A model generated the notes under the pieces. That model ran no database searches and had not been told where the DNA came from. It saw only the letters and a program-made list of their open reading frames with translations. A DNA stretch of 64,000 nt, from the NCBI RefSeq assembly GCF_900324465.2, contig NC_046619.1:21911664-21975663 (forward strand). The letters are read 5' to 3'. This DNA is from Anabas testudineus. Lineage: Eukaryota > Chordata > Actinopteri > Anabantiformes > Anabantidae. Of this stretch, positions 48,401 through 59,280 are shown piece after piece. A program made the position numbers and the translations under genes. The first letter of the stretch is position 1. The number at the start of each line of letters is the position of its first letter.

Positions 48401-51400
48401 CCTCCTCCAATATAAAGAAGTCCTTTCATTTAATGCTGTGTATCTGCATGACCGGTTTTATTCCCTGAGCTGGATTAAAGCTGCAGACTCACACTCAGCC
48501 TCACGCAGGTTAAAGCTCCTCGTGTTCCTTCATGATGCAGACAAGTAATGAATGTGAGGAAAATGTTGTTCTGCTGAATGTTCATCTGCACTGGTAACCT
48601 GAACATCATGTTAAAGCTTTGTAATCTTATTATAGGTGATTTCCACAGGAGGAGCAATTAAAACATTCTTTATTAAAAAGGCTTTAAGTCATTAAAAGTA
48701 CCTCAGAGGAAGCTGTGGGTCCGGTGCTGTCTGTTTGAATTTTTAATTATAGGTAATGGTAAGGAGTTATCTAGGAGCAGGACAGAAGCATGGTTTCCAT
48801 CTTTTACTCAGAGACTTCATTATTAATCATTATTAAATCACTATCATCGTCATTATCTGATTTAATTTGAAAATTATTTTACAGCCTAATTGGATTTTTA
48901 CCGTACTGAACTTCGATGCGTCCAGCAGCTGTTTATATCTCTGCGTTGGACACTTTCCACCAACACCCCCACTTTTAGCTCCATCTCTGCTGTATTTAAA
49001 TAAAGGGTGAGTTTGAACCTGATGGCAGTCCCTTGTCTGAATCCTCTGATCACAGAACTGTTTCTCTGAGATTTAAAGGCTCATTCCGCCCTCGGCCAAG
49101 AAAACCAGTTCCTTCTCTCTCTTATGAAACCTGCTGTGCTCCAAAGACAGAGGGATTGTGGGAAGTGCTTCATTTGGACTCAGCAGGGTCTTACAGTTAG
49201 ATAAATGTTATTATGGCTCATGTTTAAGGGTTAAAGCTGACCACAGACACAATTAAAGAAACAGGAACCTTTTTAGGAATTCATAACTGAGTTCAGTGTG
49301 TTATGACTGTTATTGTTGAAATAAAGTTCCTCCAAAGGTGCTGGTCAGTGGAAACTGGACCTGATGAAGGTCTGAAGTCGTCTGGACTCCACAGAGTTAA
49401 GACAACAAAAAAGAACAAAAAAAAACATTTTGGTATTGATAAATATGTTTTTTATTTTCTTCAGTAATTGATTTTTAAAATGTAAAAATGCTGAACGGAA
49501 TTCCTGAGTCTTATTTTTTGAACAAAAAAACGAATAAAAACACAACTAAATTTCACCAGTGATCAAATCAACTAAATACGTCTCACATTTTAGAAGCTGG
49601 AACTTTAATTTAATGGAAATGTATGAAAAGATAAAATGCAGCTGATGATTTAGATTTGTTTTCTATGTTTGTACGTTTTTTTTTACAGAATTATGAAACT
49701 AATCTGAAATTTAGTTGATAATCAGTAGAATCAATATATTTTATTGAAGCTGGTTGAAGCAGCTCCATCACAGTATGAGAACCCACCTCTTCGTCGTTTA
49801 TTTAGTCTCGGTGCAGCTCTCACTTTAGTTTCTTTTCGGGCCTTTACAGGAGCAGAGACCTCTGCTGTGATTTATTGGCTTTGACAAAGTCCACTCAGTA
49901 TTTATGAACACAAACAGTTCCCTGTCCAGTTTAACTGATCCAAGTGGGCTCAGTTCTAATCTGTGATATCAGCCGGGAGGGAATGCCTGGCGTGGCTCCA
50001 GTGTCCATGTTGTGGGAAATCCATCACAGAAAATGAAGAAATAACAAGTGTGTGTAACTTGCACACACTTTCTTCTCTGGTCTTTGAGTCACTGCGAGTG
50101 CTTAGAGAAAAAAATGAGTCACCTCTGGTTTTCAGAAACTGGCTGCTGATCGGTCTGTGACGTAGAAGCTGAAGCTCCGATCTTCAGGCCAAATATTTAA
50201 AATATGAAGAAAACAAAAATAAAAAAGACTTCAGGCTTTCTCACAATCAGTCACACTTGAACCCTTCGTTCGGGGAAACAAACTAGACAAGTGGGGCGTT
50301 CTGATAAAATACGACAGGATTTGCGAAGATTTATCGCACTGTTAGAAAACCGCATTATTTTCAACCAGAGAATGAATAAAAATGAGCTTGTTTTATTCAG
50401 ATTTTTGTGACAGCCTGACTGATCTGTGAGCACAGCTCCAGGCTTCACACCCAAAGAAAATACTCAGTTGAATAATTGATTGATAGTTTCCATCATTTGT
50501 GAAGCGAAATTGTAAATTAGCTGATTAGCTATGATTTAATTCTCACGACTACCCAAAATCCAAAATGTCAGTCAAAATTACAATTTAATTTTAAAAAAGT
50601 TGCAACCAGTGAACAACGCTATTCTTCATTTAAATTGATGCTCAAAACTGCATCACATAAACATGTGGCTGTTTTCATGTTGCCCAAACCAGGAGCTTCT
50701 ACCCTAAGGCAGATGCTCGATGCCCACAAATTGATTCCCTCCTTTTATCTTATACCTTCTTCTTCTTTTTACATTTAGTCATTTAGCAGACGCTTTTATC
50801 CAAAGCAACTTACAATGGTAGGCAGGGTAAGGGTGAGGAGGCTTGCCTAAGGACGCCTGCTAGGGTAGACCACAGCTGGGATTCGAACCCCAGTTTCCCA
50901 CTACACTAACCAGACGCTTTTAAATGCATCACTGCCTGTTTTAAGCCTGGAACCTCGCTCTTGTTCTCACTGTTACTCTCCGACACTGCAGGGGGCGCTG
51001 TGGACCAGTGTACTGCAGCGATTGCTGTCGAAGTTAAAAGCAGTCAAAGCCAAAACTTTACAGGTTGTGTGTTGGAAGGAGGTGCGACACAAAAAAGTTG
51101 AGAAGCATGTGTGGGGTGTTGCATCACCCTCCAGAGGAAGCATGAAATCAGTCTTTACTCGGACAAAGACTCTGATTCAGAATATGTCAACAAAACCGTT
51201 TGAACTGAAGTTAAATGAAAGTAGAAGTCGCATTTGAATTGGACATTGGAATGAGTAAACTGCAGCTATTTTAACCTGCCGATTATTTATCTGACTAATC
51301 ATGAAATGTTAGGAGTACAGACATAACTCACATACCAATGGGCAGAACCAAGAAGAAAGGCAGCCAGCAGAGGATGAACATGCCCACCACCACGCCCAGC

Positions 51401-54394
51401 GTCTTGGCAGCTTTCTTCTCTCTGGAGAACTTGAGCAGCTTGACGGAAAGCGAGCTCCGTCCGGCCGAGGGTCCGGGACACAGCTCGTGGACCTGTTGGT
51501 TCCTGCAGTGGATCCTCAGGGTGAGCTCGTTGGAGTCCTCCTGGCGTTCTTTCATCATGCCGGCCTCCAGGTTCTTGGTGGTGCGTTTGGCCACGATGTA
51601 GACTCGACAGTACATGGCCAGGATGACGGCCAGTGGGATGTAGAAGGAGCCGAGGGAGGAGAAGAGGGTGTAGAAAGGCTCCTCTGTTATCTGGCACTTG
51701 GTGTCGTCCTGCAGCAGAAACGAGAGGTTCTTTAATTTACACTCATCACTCTTACTGGACTCTTTCTTCAATTTTACAAACTGGAAGCAGAAGACGGTTT
51801 TCTTAAAACCTTTTGTTTCAGTTTGTGTGTTTACTGAGGTGACTGTGGTCTTTGAAGGTGTACCTGTGAAGGCGGCTGCTTCCAGCCCAGCAGAGGGCCG
51901 ATAGAGATCACGAAGGCGAGGATCCAAACACCCAGCATGGCGAGCAGCGCCCGCTTCTCTGTGACAATCATCGGGTACTGCAGTGGGTAGCGAACGCCGA
52001 TGTATCTGTCGATGGAGATGACACACAAGGACATGATGGACGCTGTACAACACAGGACGTCCACCGCTGCCCAGATGTCACAGAAGATCCGTCCAAACAC
52101 CCAGTAATCCAAAACCTGCAGAGACAGGAAGAACCTGCGTCTAGTCTAGTTCTGCATGATGTAAATGTGGAGCTGTCTCTTGTGGGTTGAGAACAAATGT
52201 TACTAAAATCATGAATGCCTTCAGTCCTGTTGGTGCCACTTTCTGATAAGACAATTAATGGATTTATTAGCAGTAATATTTTGGGGGGGGTTGGGGTTAC
52301 AAGGTTGTGCATCCTCCTCCTGCACAACACTTTCCATTATGAGACCGCTCCATTCAACTGTCTGAACATGTCTCTTCTGGAAGAAAGCTGCATTTCTAAC
52401 CATACACCTGTGTTCCCAGGCCAGATGTGTGCGTGTTGGGTCGACCACACGGTCAGATGGTCCAGATAAAATGCTCGATCCACATTAGCTGGTTTCTATT
52501 AATGCAAATGAGCAGCAGCTCTGCACTGCTTTTCAGCTCAGCTCCATCTTCACCAGAGATGTTGACAATAATCATTAATAAAAGGTTCTACATAAAAGCT
52601 TCAGGTCGGCAGCTGTAATGAAAAACACTTTCTAAATGGATTTTGGTTCAGATGTCCTGCAGAAGGACATCTGGGCTGTTGCCCAGAGGATAAGTGGTCA
52701 AACAGTCCACTGGACATTTCTCTTAATGAATTAAAGAGATAAAAAGACATATTGTCACTAATAACATTAATAAAGCTGCTGTATTAACAACAGCGTAGAC
52801 AATATGTCCATATAAAGGATGCCTTATCACAACGTGGTCCAGACCAGTTCAGGGGTTCACAAAGGCATATTTGAGTCTTTATTTATAGCCTGCTGGACTC
52901 TTTCTTCGAGTTTCAAAATAAAAACTGGGGCAGTGGAGTGTTTTTTCTTTTTTTAACCACAGACAAAGAGCAGTCATTGTGTGTAACAGTCAATAAACTA
53001 CTGTGTTTCAGCCATTTAAGAAAGATCTACCAACATTCAACACAGACTAAGTCCCTGAGTAATTATCTTTTAGATACCAGTAAGCTCCATAGATGTTTCT
53101 TTTGCATCTTGACAGTATTAAAGTCAAATCTAAAGCGTTTCACCATGCCTCTCTCTTCTGGGATATAAAACCTTACATTTGAGTATTTACAGTCTATGCT
53201 CCTTAATACGGTCAACCTGCAAACTGAGAATCACTCATCTGAAAGCTTTTTACATTTCACTGCTGTTTCTCCAGAAGATGACTGTAATGTTATTAACATA
53301 ATGCCCACAGTAGCTACCTACGTACACCTATATATTATTAAATTGATATTATGTCGTACAAACTGAGCCTTAGAGAGAAGTGAACCGTCAGCAGAAATCC
53401 TACAAACCTCTTGTGTCTTGTTTGGATCGATGAAGTTGTACCAGCCAAAATCAAATTATAAATGATTGGATGAAATTATCAGTCCCCCGTCATGTCACGT
53501 CAAAGAAGAGCAAAATAAGTTGAAGGTGACGTCCTTCTTTTCTCTTTTTGTCAGATCAACAGTACAAAACACACAAATATGCAGTTTAAACATCAAATTC
53601 AAACATTCAAGAAAGTGAAACCAAAGAATATTTGTTGTTATTTTTGTCTGTTAGATCTTTAAACCAGCTCATCAAGCATTAAACGACGTAATTATTGACT
53701 AGCTCATTATGTTAATATTTGATTAATCAGATCTAATCTTTCTCTCTTTATATCAAATCTGAACATTTGACGTTTTCCTTCAGTTATTACTAAAATCAAA
53801 TGTAATAAAAATAAGTAAATAAATAATAATAAAATAATAAAATATGTGGATATTTGTTTTGTTCCATTAATGAACTTCTTCTATTCTTGATTTTCATTTT
53901 TATCTACTTCTTTCCTCTATTGACATTTGACAAATCTCCACTGATCAATAACTGATCAGTAACCGATCAATAACTGATCAATAACTGATCAATAACTGAT
54001 CAATAACTGATCAATAACTGATCAATAACTGATCAATAACTGATCAGACCTCCCTCCTACTGACCTCCAGGGTGGCGGACACCGGCAGCACGGTGGTTCC
54101 CAGCAGGAGGTCCGCGATGGCCAGGTTGATGATGAAGTAGTTGGTCGGGATCCGCAGGTGTCGGTTACAAACCACCGACAGGATCACCAGGATGTTCCCC
54201 ACTATGGCGAACATGATGAAGGAGGCCAGCACCATGCCCACCGGCACCGCCCGCCTCAGGTCCAGCGGGGCGGCGTCGTGGTGACCGCGGTGCAGGGAGC
54301 CGTTGGTGCGGTTGGAGGAGAAGTTGGAGCCCGACAGAGGGAGCTGCGTCCCGGCGTAAAGATCCGCGATGGAGTCGTTAGTCCACAGACTCAT
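45058..54394 (-). CDS. adra1b: alpha-1 adrenergic receptor, ADRA1B-like (five coding exons)
   Basis: A class A GPCR for noradrenaline/adrenaline that couples to Gq. Joining the exons 54394-54065, 52115-51864, 51708-51336, 45764-45643 and 45423-45058 gives 480 residues; every junction is GT-AG and keeps frame. Visible landmarks are four N-glycosylation sequons in the N-terminus, GN in TM1 (66-67), Asp95 in TM2, amine-binding Asp129 in TM3, DRY (146-148), Cys122 and Cys199 for the extracellular disulfide, the TM5 serines in FSSLGSF, CWLP in TM6 (308-311), NPIIY in TM7 (346-350) and a Cys in the tail (ILHCRW). [10 protein letters not shown] and the tail phrase [13 protein letters not shown] favour ADRA1B over ADRA1A and ADRA1D, although [10 protein letters not shown] is ADRA1A-like. 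The start at 54394 is the first ATG. Only the intron after TM6 is expected in vertebrate ADRA1 genes; three more are present. Confidence 0.9.
45643..45764 (-). CDS. adra1b: adra1b exon 4 (residues 319-359)
   Basis: Begins [11 protein letters not shown] after the acceptor GTCTTCAG. Covers TM7 with NPIIYP and the start of helix 8 (SREFKQ). The donor GTAACA follows. Confidence 0.92.
46072..46290 (-). mobile_element. LINE/SINE 3'-tail fragment
   Basis: Starts with the AATTC tandem tail and TTTTATTTGTATAG, then differs from the L2-type LINE (CACAAAGCAGCTTTACACAA, GAAAAACTCCCTGAGAAGGC). It belongs to another teleost family sharing that kind of tail. Confidence 0.65.
46561..46885. repeat. pyrimidine-rich tract
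   Basis: About 325 bases made almost entirely of C and T on the + strand, with CTCCTT/TCTCCT phrases repeated irregularly. On the transcribed (minus) strand it is a purine-rich run within intron 3. Confidence 0.85.
50773..50930 (-). mobile_element. tRNA-derived SINE
   Basis: On the minus strand it opens with a tRNA-like head (TGGTTAGTGTAGTGG, then GGGGTTCGAATCCCAG as B box) and ends TTGGATAAAAGCGTCTGCTA. It is the best preserved of the three copies of this family in the window. Confidence 0.7.
51336..51708 (-). CDS. adra1b: adra1b exon 3 (residues 195-319)
   Basis: Begins DDTKCQI after the acceptor TGCTGCAG. Covers ECL2, TM5, the third intracellular loop and TM6. Ends one base into the Gly codon of LPIG before the donor GTATGTGAG. 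This is the position of the conserved ADRA1 intron. Confidence 0.93.
51864..52115 (-). CDS. adra1b: adra1b exon 2 (residues 111-194)
   Basis: Begins VLDYWVFGR after the acceptor CTCTGCAG and ends PPSQ before the donor GTACAC. Covers TM3, the DRY motif and TM4. Phase 0 at both ends. Confidence 0.93.
52116..54064. other. intron 1 of adra1b (1.9 kb)
   Basis: Bounded by GTCAGT and CTCTGCAG. No repeats were recognised except the 11-bp array at its 5' end; no nested gene seen. Introns 2 (51709-51863) and 4 (45424-45642) are short (155 and 219 bases) and plain. Confidence 0.75.
53941..54047. repeat. 11-bp tandem repeat next to the exon 1 donor
   Basis: CTGATCAATAA repeats about 9.7 times, with single changes in the second and third units. 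Each unit holds the palindrome TGATCA. The array ends 17 bases before the splice donor of exon 1. Confidence 0.97.
54065..54394 (-). CDS. adra1b: adra1b exon 1 (residues 1-110)
   Basis: Encodes the glycosylated N-terminus, TM1 and TM2, ending SATLE. The donor GTCAGT follows in phase 0. An open frame from a GTG ten codons upstream was not used. Confidence 0.92.
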
Positions 54395-54790
54395 CGTGGT
54401 CCAGACAGAAACCGGTTCGTTCACCTCAGTAAACTGTGACTATTGAAACCGGACCGGTTTGTTCCGTCTCTTGTTTCAACTCAGTCACTCAATCAACGTT
54501 ATTTGGAGATTTTCCGGCGCAAAACATCAATTAATGCGCGTTTTCCTGCGTGTTTCTCTCCAGTTCGTCTCAGGAGAAGTTCAGCTCCGTGAGGTTTAAG
54601 ACATCCCAACTGTTACAGGTAGAAATCCGTGACAGTCGGCGGGGACCAGGCTCCGGGCTGCGGGTTAGTCCCATGGCGCGGCGCCGGTGCCGGACGCGGC
54701 AGCAGGTGAAGCCGCGGTTCAGCTCCGCACGGTGAAGACCTGGCGGCCGGTGGTGGTGCTCCTCCTCGGGTTAAACCGACGATTCTCTGT
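54395..54790 (-). promoter_or_regulatory. GC-rich upstream region of adra1b
   Basis: CpG-dense around 54660-54760 (for example GGCGCGGCGCCGGTGCCGG). It is the likely promoter and 5' UTR region. No TATA box was identified. Confidence 0.4.
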
Positions 54791-55423
54791 GTCCTTTTAT
54801 GGTGCAAATGTTTATTGTGGGAAAGTTCAGTGAGGAGAAGAAAAAAGGAAAAGACCACAGCATCTTACTCTCACGGTGCTGGAGGTGCCACACGTCCATG
54901 TCAAAGCAGGTTGGACCATATGGTGGCGCACAGAAAACCACAAACGGTTTGTCTTCATAATAATCAACCTAATGATCAACATGACACAAATACTAAAAGC
55001 AGCATCAGCTGGTCTTTACTGAGTTGGATCAAACTGGTATCAACAGCTGTTCAAGTAAAATACACCTCCTTGTGACTATCTCCATATCTTCAGTTTTACA
55101 CCACGTACTAAACAGTGTGTTGTTCTGGACAGTCAGTTTCATTTAATTACGTTTAATTGTTGTGTTCCTTCTAGTCAGTAAAATTCAAAGATCACCAACA
55201 GAAAGTAAGATACTGACTGAAGCCGCCTAATAAAACAACTAAAAACAAGTTTACACATCACACAATTCAACATACAACTGAATTTCAGAAGACCATCACT
55301 CATTTGTTCCCCCACTTATTTGATTTTAAGAAAATCGTAAAAGATTCCTTCTAATAATCATCTATTTGTGGTAGTTTTCAGTCTCTTTCTTCCTTTTGTT
55401 TGTCCTTATGAGCTTCTTTGAGC
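54791..55423. other. spacer upstream of adra1b
   Basis: AT-rich, no feature recognised. Confidence 0.4.
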
Positions 55424-55686
55424 TTTGTGCTTATTTTGACTCAGTTTGTGCTTATTTTGACTCAGTTTGTGCTCATTTTGACTCAGTTTGTGCTCATTTT
55501 GACTCAGTTTGTGCTCATTTTGATTCAGTTTGTGCTCATTTTGACTCAGTTTGTGCTTATTTTGATTCAGTTTGTGCTCATTTTGACTCAGTTTGTGCTC
55601 ATTTTGACTCAGTTTGTGCTCATTTTGACTCAGTTTGTGCTCATTTTGATTCAGTTTGTAGTCATTTTGTGTTCATTTTGACTCCG
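55424..55686. repeat. 21-bp minisatellite
   Basis: Unit TTTGTGCTCATTTTGACTCA plus G, eleven full copies from 55424 to 55654 and a degenerate twelfth. Because 21 is a multiple of three, several frames stay open through the array; this is not evidence of coding. Confidence 0.97.
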
Positions 55687-55867
55687 TTTGTGGTAATTTG
55701 TGTCCCCTCGTACTTTTCTAAATTCACTTACTTGTCACTTGCCTGTTTTCTATTGGACTGTTCAGTACAAGTCATCTGAGTTGAATGAATGAGAATTATT
55801 TTATATCACTGTTAAGTGTTTCCAAAAATATCACATAAGTCACAGTAACTCAAAGACTGGAGCAGCA

Positions 55868-56030
55868 GTAGCTGAGGTGGCCGAGCGGTCATCTACGAAC
55901 CCCAGCGTTAGCGGCTCGATTCCCGGTTCCTCCTGCCTGCTTGTTTTGGTGTCCTTGTGGTAGCACCAATATGTACTGTCTGGCAATTGTTTAACTTCAA
56001 TTTCCATAAGGGGATCAATAAAATATTTCC
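55868..56030 (+). mobile_element. tRNA-derived SINE, degraded
   Basis: The tRNA-like head TAGCTGAGGTGGCCGAGCGG (A-box-like) is followed by GGCTCGATTCCC (B-box-like). The body then has TTGGTGTCCTTGTGG and a tail GGGGATCAATAAAATATTTC. Confidence 0.6.
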
Positions 56031-56467
56031 TTTCCTTATTATCATTATTTTGAAGAAATTGACTTCTTATTGTAGGTCAGTAGCAGCAACACGACACCAA
56101 GTTAACGTCCAACAACATCCACGAACGAATGAGCCACTAAAAATCTAAATCCTCATCAGACACAGACTGAGCTGCTGTTTCCACTGTCTGTGTGTCTGTG
56201 ACATGAGGCCAGTTTAAAGTCACTCCCAGTCAAGGTCGACCAGTCTCAGGTGATATAAGTAGCCCACTGGGAGAGCGTGGGCTATTTTCAGGTCAGTTAG
56301 ATATGTGCACCATGTCGGCAGCAGGACAACAATAACCTCTTGTTGATGTGCTGTAGTGGAGAGAGTGACAGCAAATCAGAGAAATTTACACTAATGTCTG
56401 CTTGAGTTTGTTTCTCTGCAGCACTTCTGGCCACTGCATGTCAACAATGTACAGATATGTACAGACT

Positions 56468-56532
56468 GAAGTGTATATATACCGTGTATACTATATATAT
56501 ATATATATACAGTAAATACTGTATATATACTT
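56468..56532. repeat. TA-rich palindromic microsatellite
   Basis: Alternating TA with ACCGTGTATAC and ACAGTAAATACTGTA interruptions, partly self-complementary. Confidence 0.7.
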
Positions 56533-56566
56533 TGCTGTCATCGGCAATAACTCACATCATGGGTCA

Positions 56567-57088
56567 AATAACGAGAAACAAGACTCTTTTTAAAATCAAA
56601 TGACATTTAGTGAACTAACAAAGACGTTACTTGTGACATAACTTAAAACTAAAGTTTTTATCCAAATCAGTAGCATGAGAACACCCGCACTTCCTACTGC
56701 CACCTGTAGCATTGTGGGTAATGAAGTTCTTACTAAAAAGTAAGCCAGCATCAGCAAATCCCAAAAACAGTTGAGCTAGCTAGGTTGATTTAAGCTAGCT
56801 AACTCATCCCACCTGGTTTTACTCGTCGTTGTTTCCAAATTCTGAAATTCACGTTGAAATGACGCAAACGAACAACGGCGAGTTTTAGTTGTTTGAGTTT
56901 GTGTTGGAGGTTTTTTAGACTTTGTTTTTGTTTGATGGTTTGAGTTTTGCTGTTAGTTTTATTTACACACACACACACACACACTCTTTGTCACTTACCT
57001 TCAGTGGGATTTGAACCCACGTGTCGCTGCTGTCAGTCAGTGCTTTGATGCGACAGTTGTTTCCACTGGACCATCTTCAGCACTGAAA
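56567..57088. repeat. long inverted repeat, left arm
   Basis: Inverse, diverged copy of 59281-59866. Shared phrases in order are ACAAGACTCTTTTTAAAATC, TAGTGAACTAACAAAGAC, TAGCATTGTGGGTAATGAAG, ATGACGCAAACG, CTTACCTTCAGTGGGA and ATCTTCAGCACTGA. The inner end is tRNA-like. A (CA)n run lies at 56965-56984. Confidence 0.85.
56997..57085 (-). repeat. tRNA-like module at inner end of left arm
   Basis: On the minus strand GATGGTCCAGTGG resembles an A box and GTGGGTTCAAATCCCAC forms a perfect T-arm with B box. No paired acceptor stem was found, so it is not called as a tRNA gene. Confidence 0.5.
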
Positions 57089-58555
57089 AACAACTTGAGT
57101 GAGAAAGAAGATCAGACTGAAGCAGGAATCCGTATCACGTTTATCTCCATCAGAGAAAAAACAAACAGAAACTGAAGTTTAAACTGAAACACTGAGGATA
57201 ATGTAGAATGATGGTGGTTTGGTGGTCGACCTTTATTGTCAGGAGTAAAATATAAACTATGTTTCATCAGTGTAAGGACACACCTGCTGTTCACCTAGTA
57301 AAAGAAACTCAGGTTGTGAGATTAGCAGTAAAATCATGACTCATGTAACCAGATGAATTAAGGATGTTTGATTTTATTCTGTTTTAACGTGTTTACCTTT
57401 AAAACTACAGTAATGAATTTTCTGTCTACATTCAAAGTGTTCAGAGTTGTGTTTTGTCCAGGGACACTTCTACATGTGGCCAGGAATCAAGAGCAACCAG
57501 TTCTGTTAAAACATAGTTTGTTTCTAAATTATATGTATGAACTTCAATATGAACGTTTCTTGACTTTCAGCAGGAACATGAAGGCTCTATTTAAACTGTG
57601 ATCGACCTGTTCATTCTTTGTCACCTGTGCCTCCTCCAAAAGATTTTTTTTATCCAACTGAAAGTAATATGTTATATGGAGTAATTAGAAATCACAATTA
57701 TATAGTTTCATTAAAATAAAATCATTCAACTTCATAAAACAGCTGTTCGCTGTAGCTTGCATTAGAAAATGGACAATTAGTGAGTATTTGTGGCAGCAGG
57801 TCAGTGTCTGTGGGAGTGAGTAATGTGCGTTCTCAGGGTGATGAAAGTGAGTCACAGCGTGACGCTCACTGATGTGTTTTCAATAGTTTATAGAAAAAAC
57901 AATAGAGCTCACTGGCTCAGAGGAAGAAGACATACAATACTTGTTAAGTCAGTTTTAGACAATACTCACATGCTGTAATATGTTTTATGTGCACATATGG
58001 AAAACATAAATCTGTCGCGTTCACGTGAGTGTTTGCTTGTATTAAGACTCAGCCTGGGTGGAAATTCTTTAACAGTGAAATCAAACATGTTCAGGAGTTA
58101 CTGTTCATGTAAGTTTTCTTATGTCACAGTCCTCGGATGAAAAATGTGAGTCAAGATGAGGTGAGGCGACATTATATCACCTTCAGATTCCACAAAGACT
58201 CTTTGAACCTGCACACCTGGGTATCAACACTGCTGCTCATACATGGGAAAGATAAAGAGGAGGGGGATGATGGGAATAAAGATTTAGGGAGCGATGAGAG
58301 AGAAAAACAGTTCACTCAACTGTTGCAAGTAATATATTATCTCTATAATCAACAATATATAACATATTCTAACATGCAAAAGGAAATGTGACAACAATAA
58401 AGTGAATCTAGACTGAAGTATGAGATGAATGTGCAGTTCCCCTCAGCTTTACAGAGCTTCACAGTTACTCTCAGCTCATCCAGACCATAATTTTACTGTT
58501 GTAGTTCACTCTCACAAAATCAATAGTAGTCAGACTCTTTAACGTGTTACCAGGC

Positions 58556-58632
58556 TTCAGGAAGAAGCAGGAGTTGAACCACCCACTCTAGAGGTCACAG
58601 GTAACTGACCTACCCACTGAACCAACAGCCAA
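58556..58632 (-). repeat. tRNA-like SINE head
   Basis: On the minus strand TGGTTCAGTGGGTAGGTCAG (A-box-like) and GGTGGTTCAACTCCTG (B-box-like). Confidence 0.45.
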
Positions 58633-58944
58633 CAGATCACCAAGTCCCCAAAAAGCAGTTATTTTCCTCAGGCGTTGGTGGAGCCCAAACACTGAGCTAA
58701 AAGACAGGAAACAAGTGGACGAAAACGCTTCTCTGTATGTGCTGGATGTGGAAATGAACAACTATCTGGTAACAAATTCAACATATAAACTTATAAAATG
58801 ATGACAAGTCAGTTCTAATTACTTTGTATTTGTGTGTGTTTGTGCTCAAAATAAGAGGACAAAAATCAGCTAGAATAGTTTTACAACTGAAAATGTGGAC
58901 AAGGAGAAAATGCAAATAAAGTTTGAAAGAAACAAAGGGCTTCA

Positions 58945-59017
58945 CTAAACTGGGGATCGAACCACAAACATTCAAATTACAGGTGCATTTACTTTACCTC
59001 CTGTGCTATAATCAGCA
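58945..59017 (-). repeat. tRNA-like SINE head
   Basis: On the minus strand TAGCACAGGAGGTAAAGT (A-box-like) and GTGGTTCGATCCCCAG (B-box-like). Confidence 0.5.
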
Positions 59018-59280
59018 CACATGATCCTGACTTAAACTTATAATCAACATAAAACAAAAGGTTTAGAAATGTGAAGAAATGTATGTCTACATCGTTACAC
59101 AAGAAAGAATAAAGCAGTTCACTGCATGGGAATAAAGAAAAACTAAAGTTGATTATAAAAGATTTACAGTTTGAGCCCAGTTTTAATTATTCATGACTGT
59201 GCTTCAGTGACATCTTCAAAATTTAAAAAAGCAAACATGATTTGTCTGAGACATTATGAAATTATCTTATCACTCTGGTT

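Larger units (their letters stand above)
45765..51335. other. intron 3 of adra1b (5.6 kb)
   Basis: This is the conserved post-TM6 intron. It holds a LINE-tail fragment (46072-46290), a pyrimidine-rich tract (46561-46885) and a SINE (50773-50930). No nested gene was recognised in the remaining sequence. Confidence 0.7.
57089..59280. other. interior of the long inverted repeat
   Basis: About 2.2 kb. It contains two further tRNA-like heads (58556-58632 and 58945-59017) and no convincing protein-coding frame. Confidence 0.5.

Noticed and set aside
54395-54424. Upstream GTG-initiated extension of adra1b ([10 protein letters not shown])
   Set aside because: The first ATG at 54394 gives a normal N-terminus; GTG starts are very rare in vertebrates.
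55396-55779. Open frames through the 21-bp array with FDSVCAH repeats
   Set aside because: The unit length is a multiple of three, so frames stay open by arithmetic; there is no start context and no relative.
56997-57085. A functional tRNA gene at the inverted-repeat inner end
   Set aside because: The T-arm is good but no acceptor stem pairs and the anticodon arm is unclear; recorded as a tRNA-like module only.
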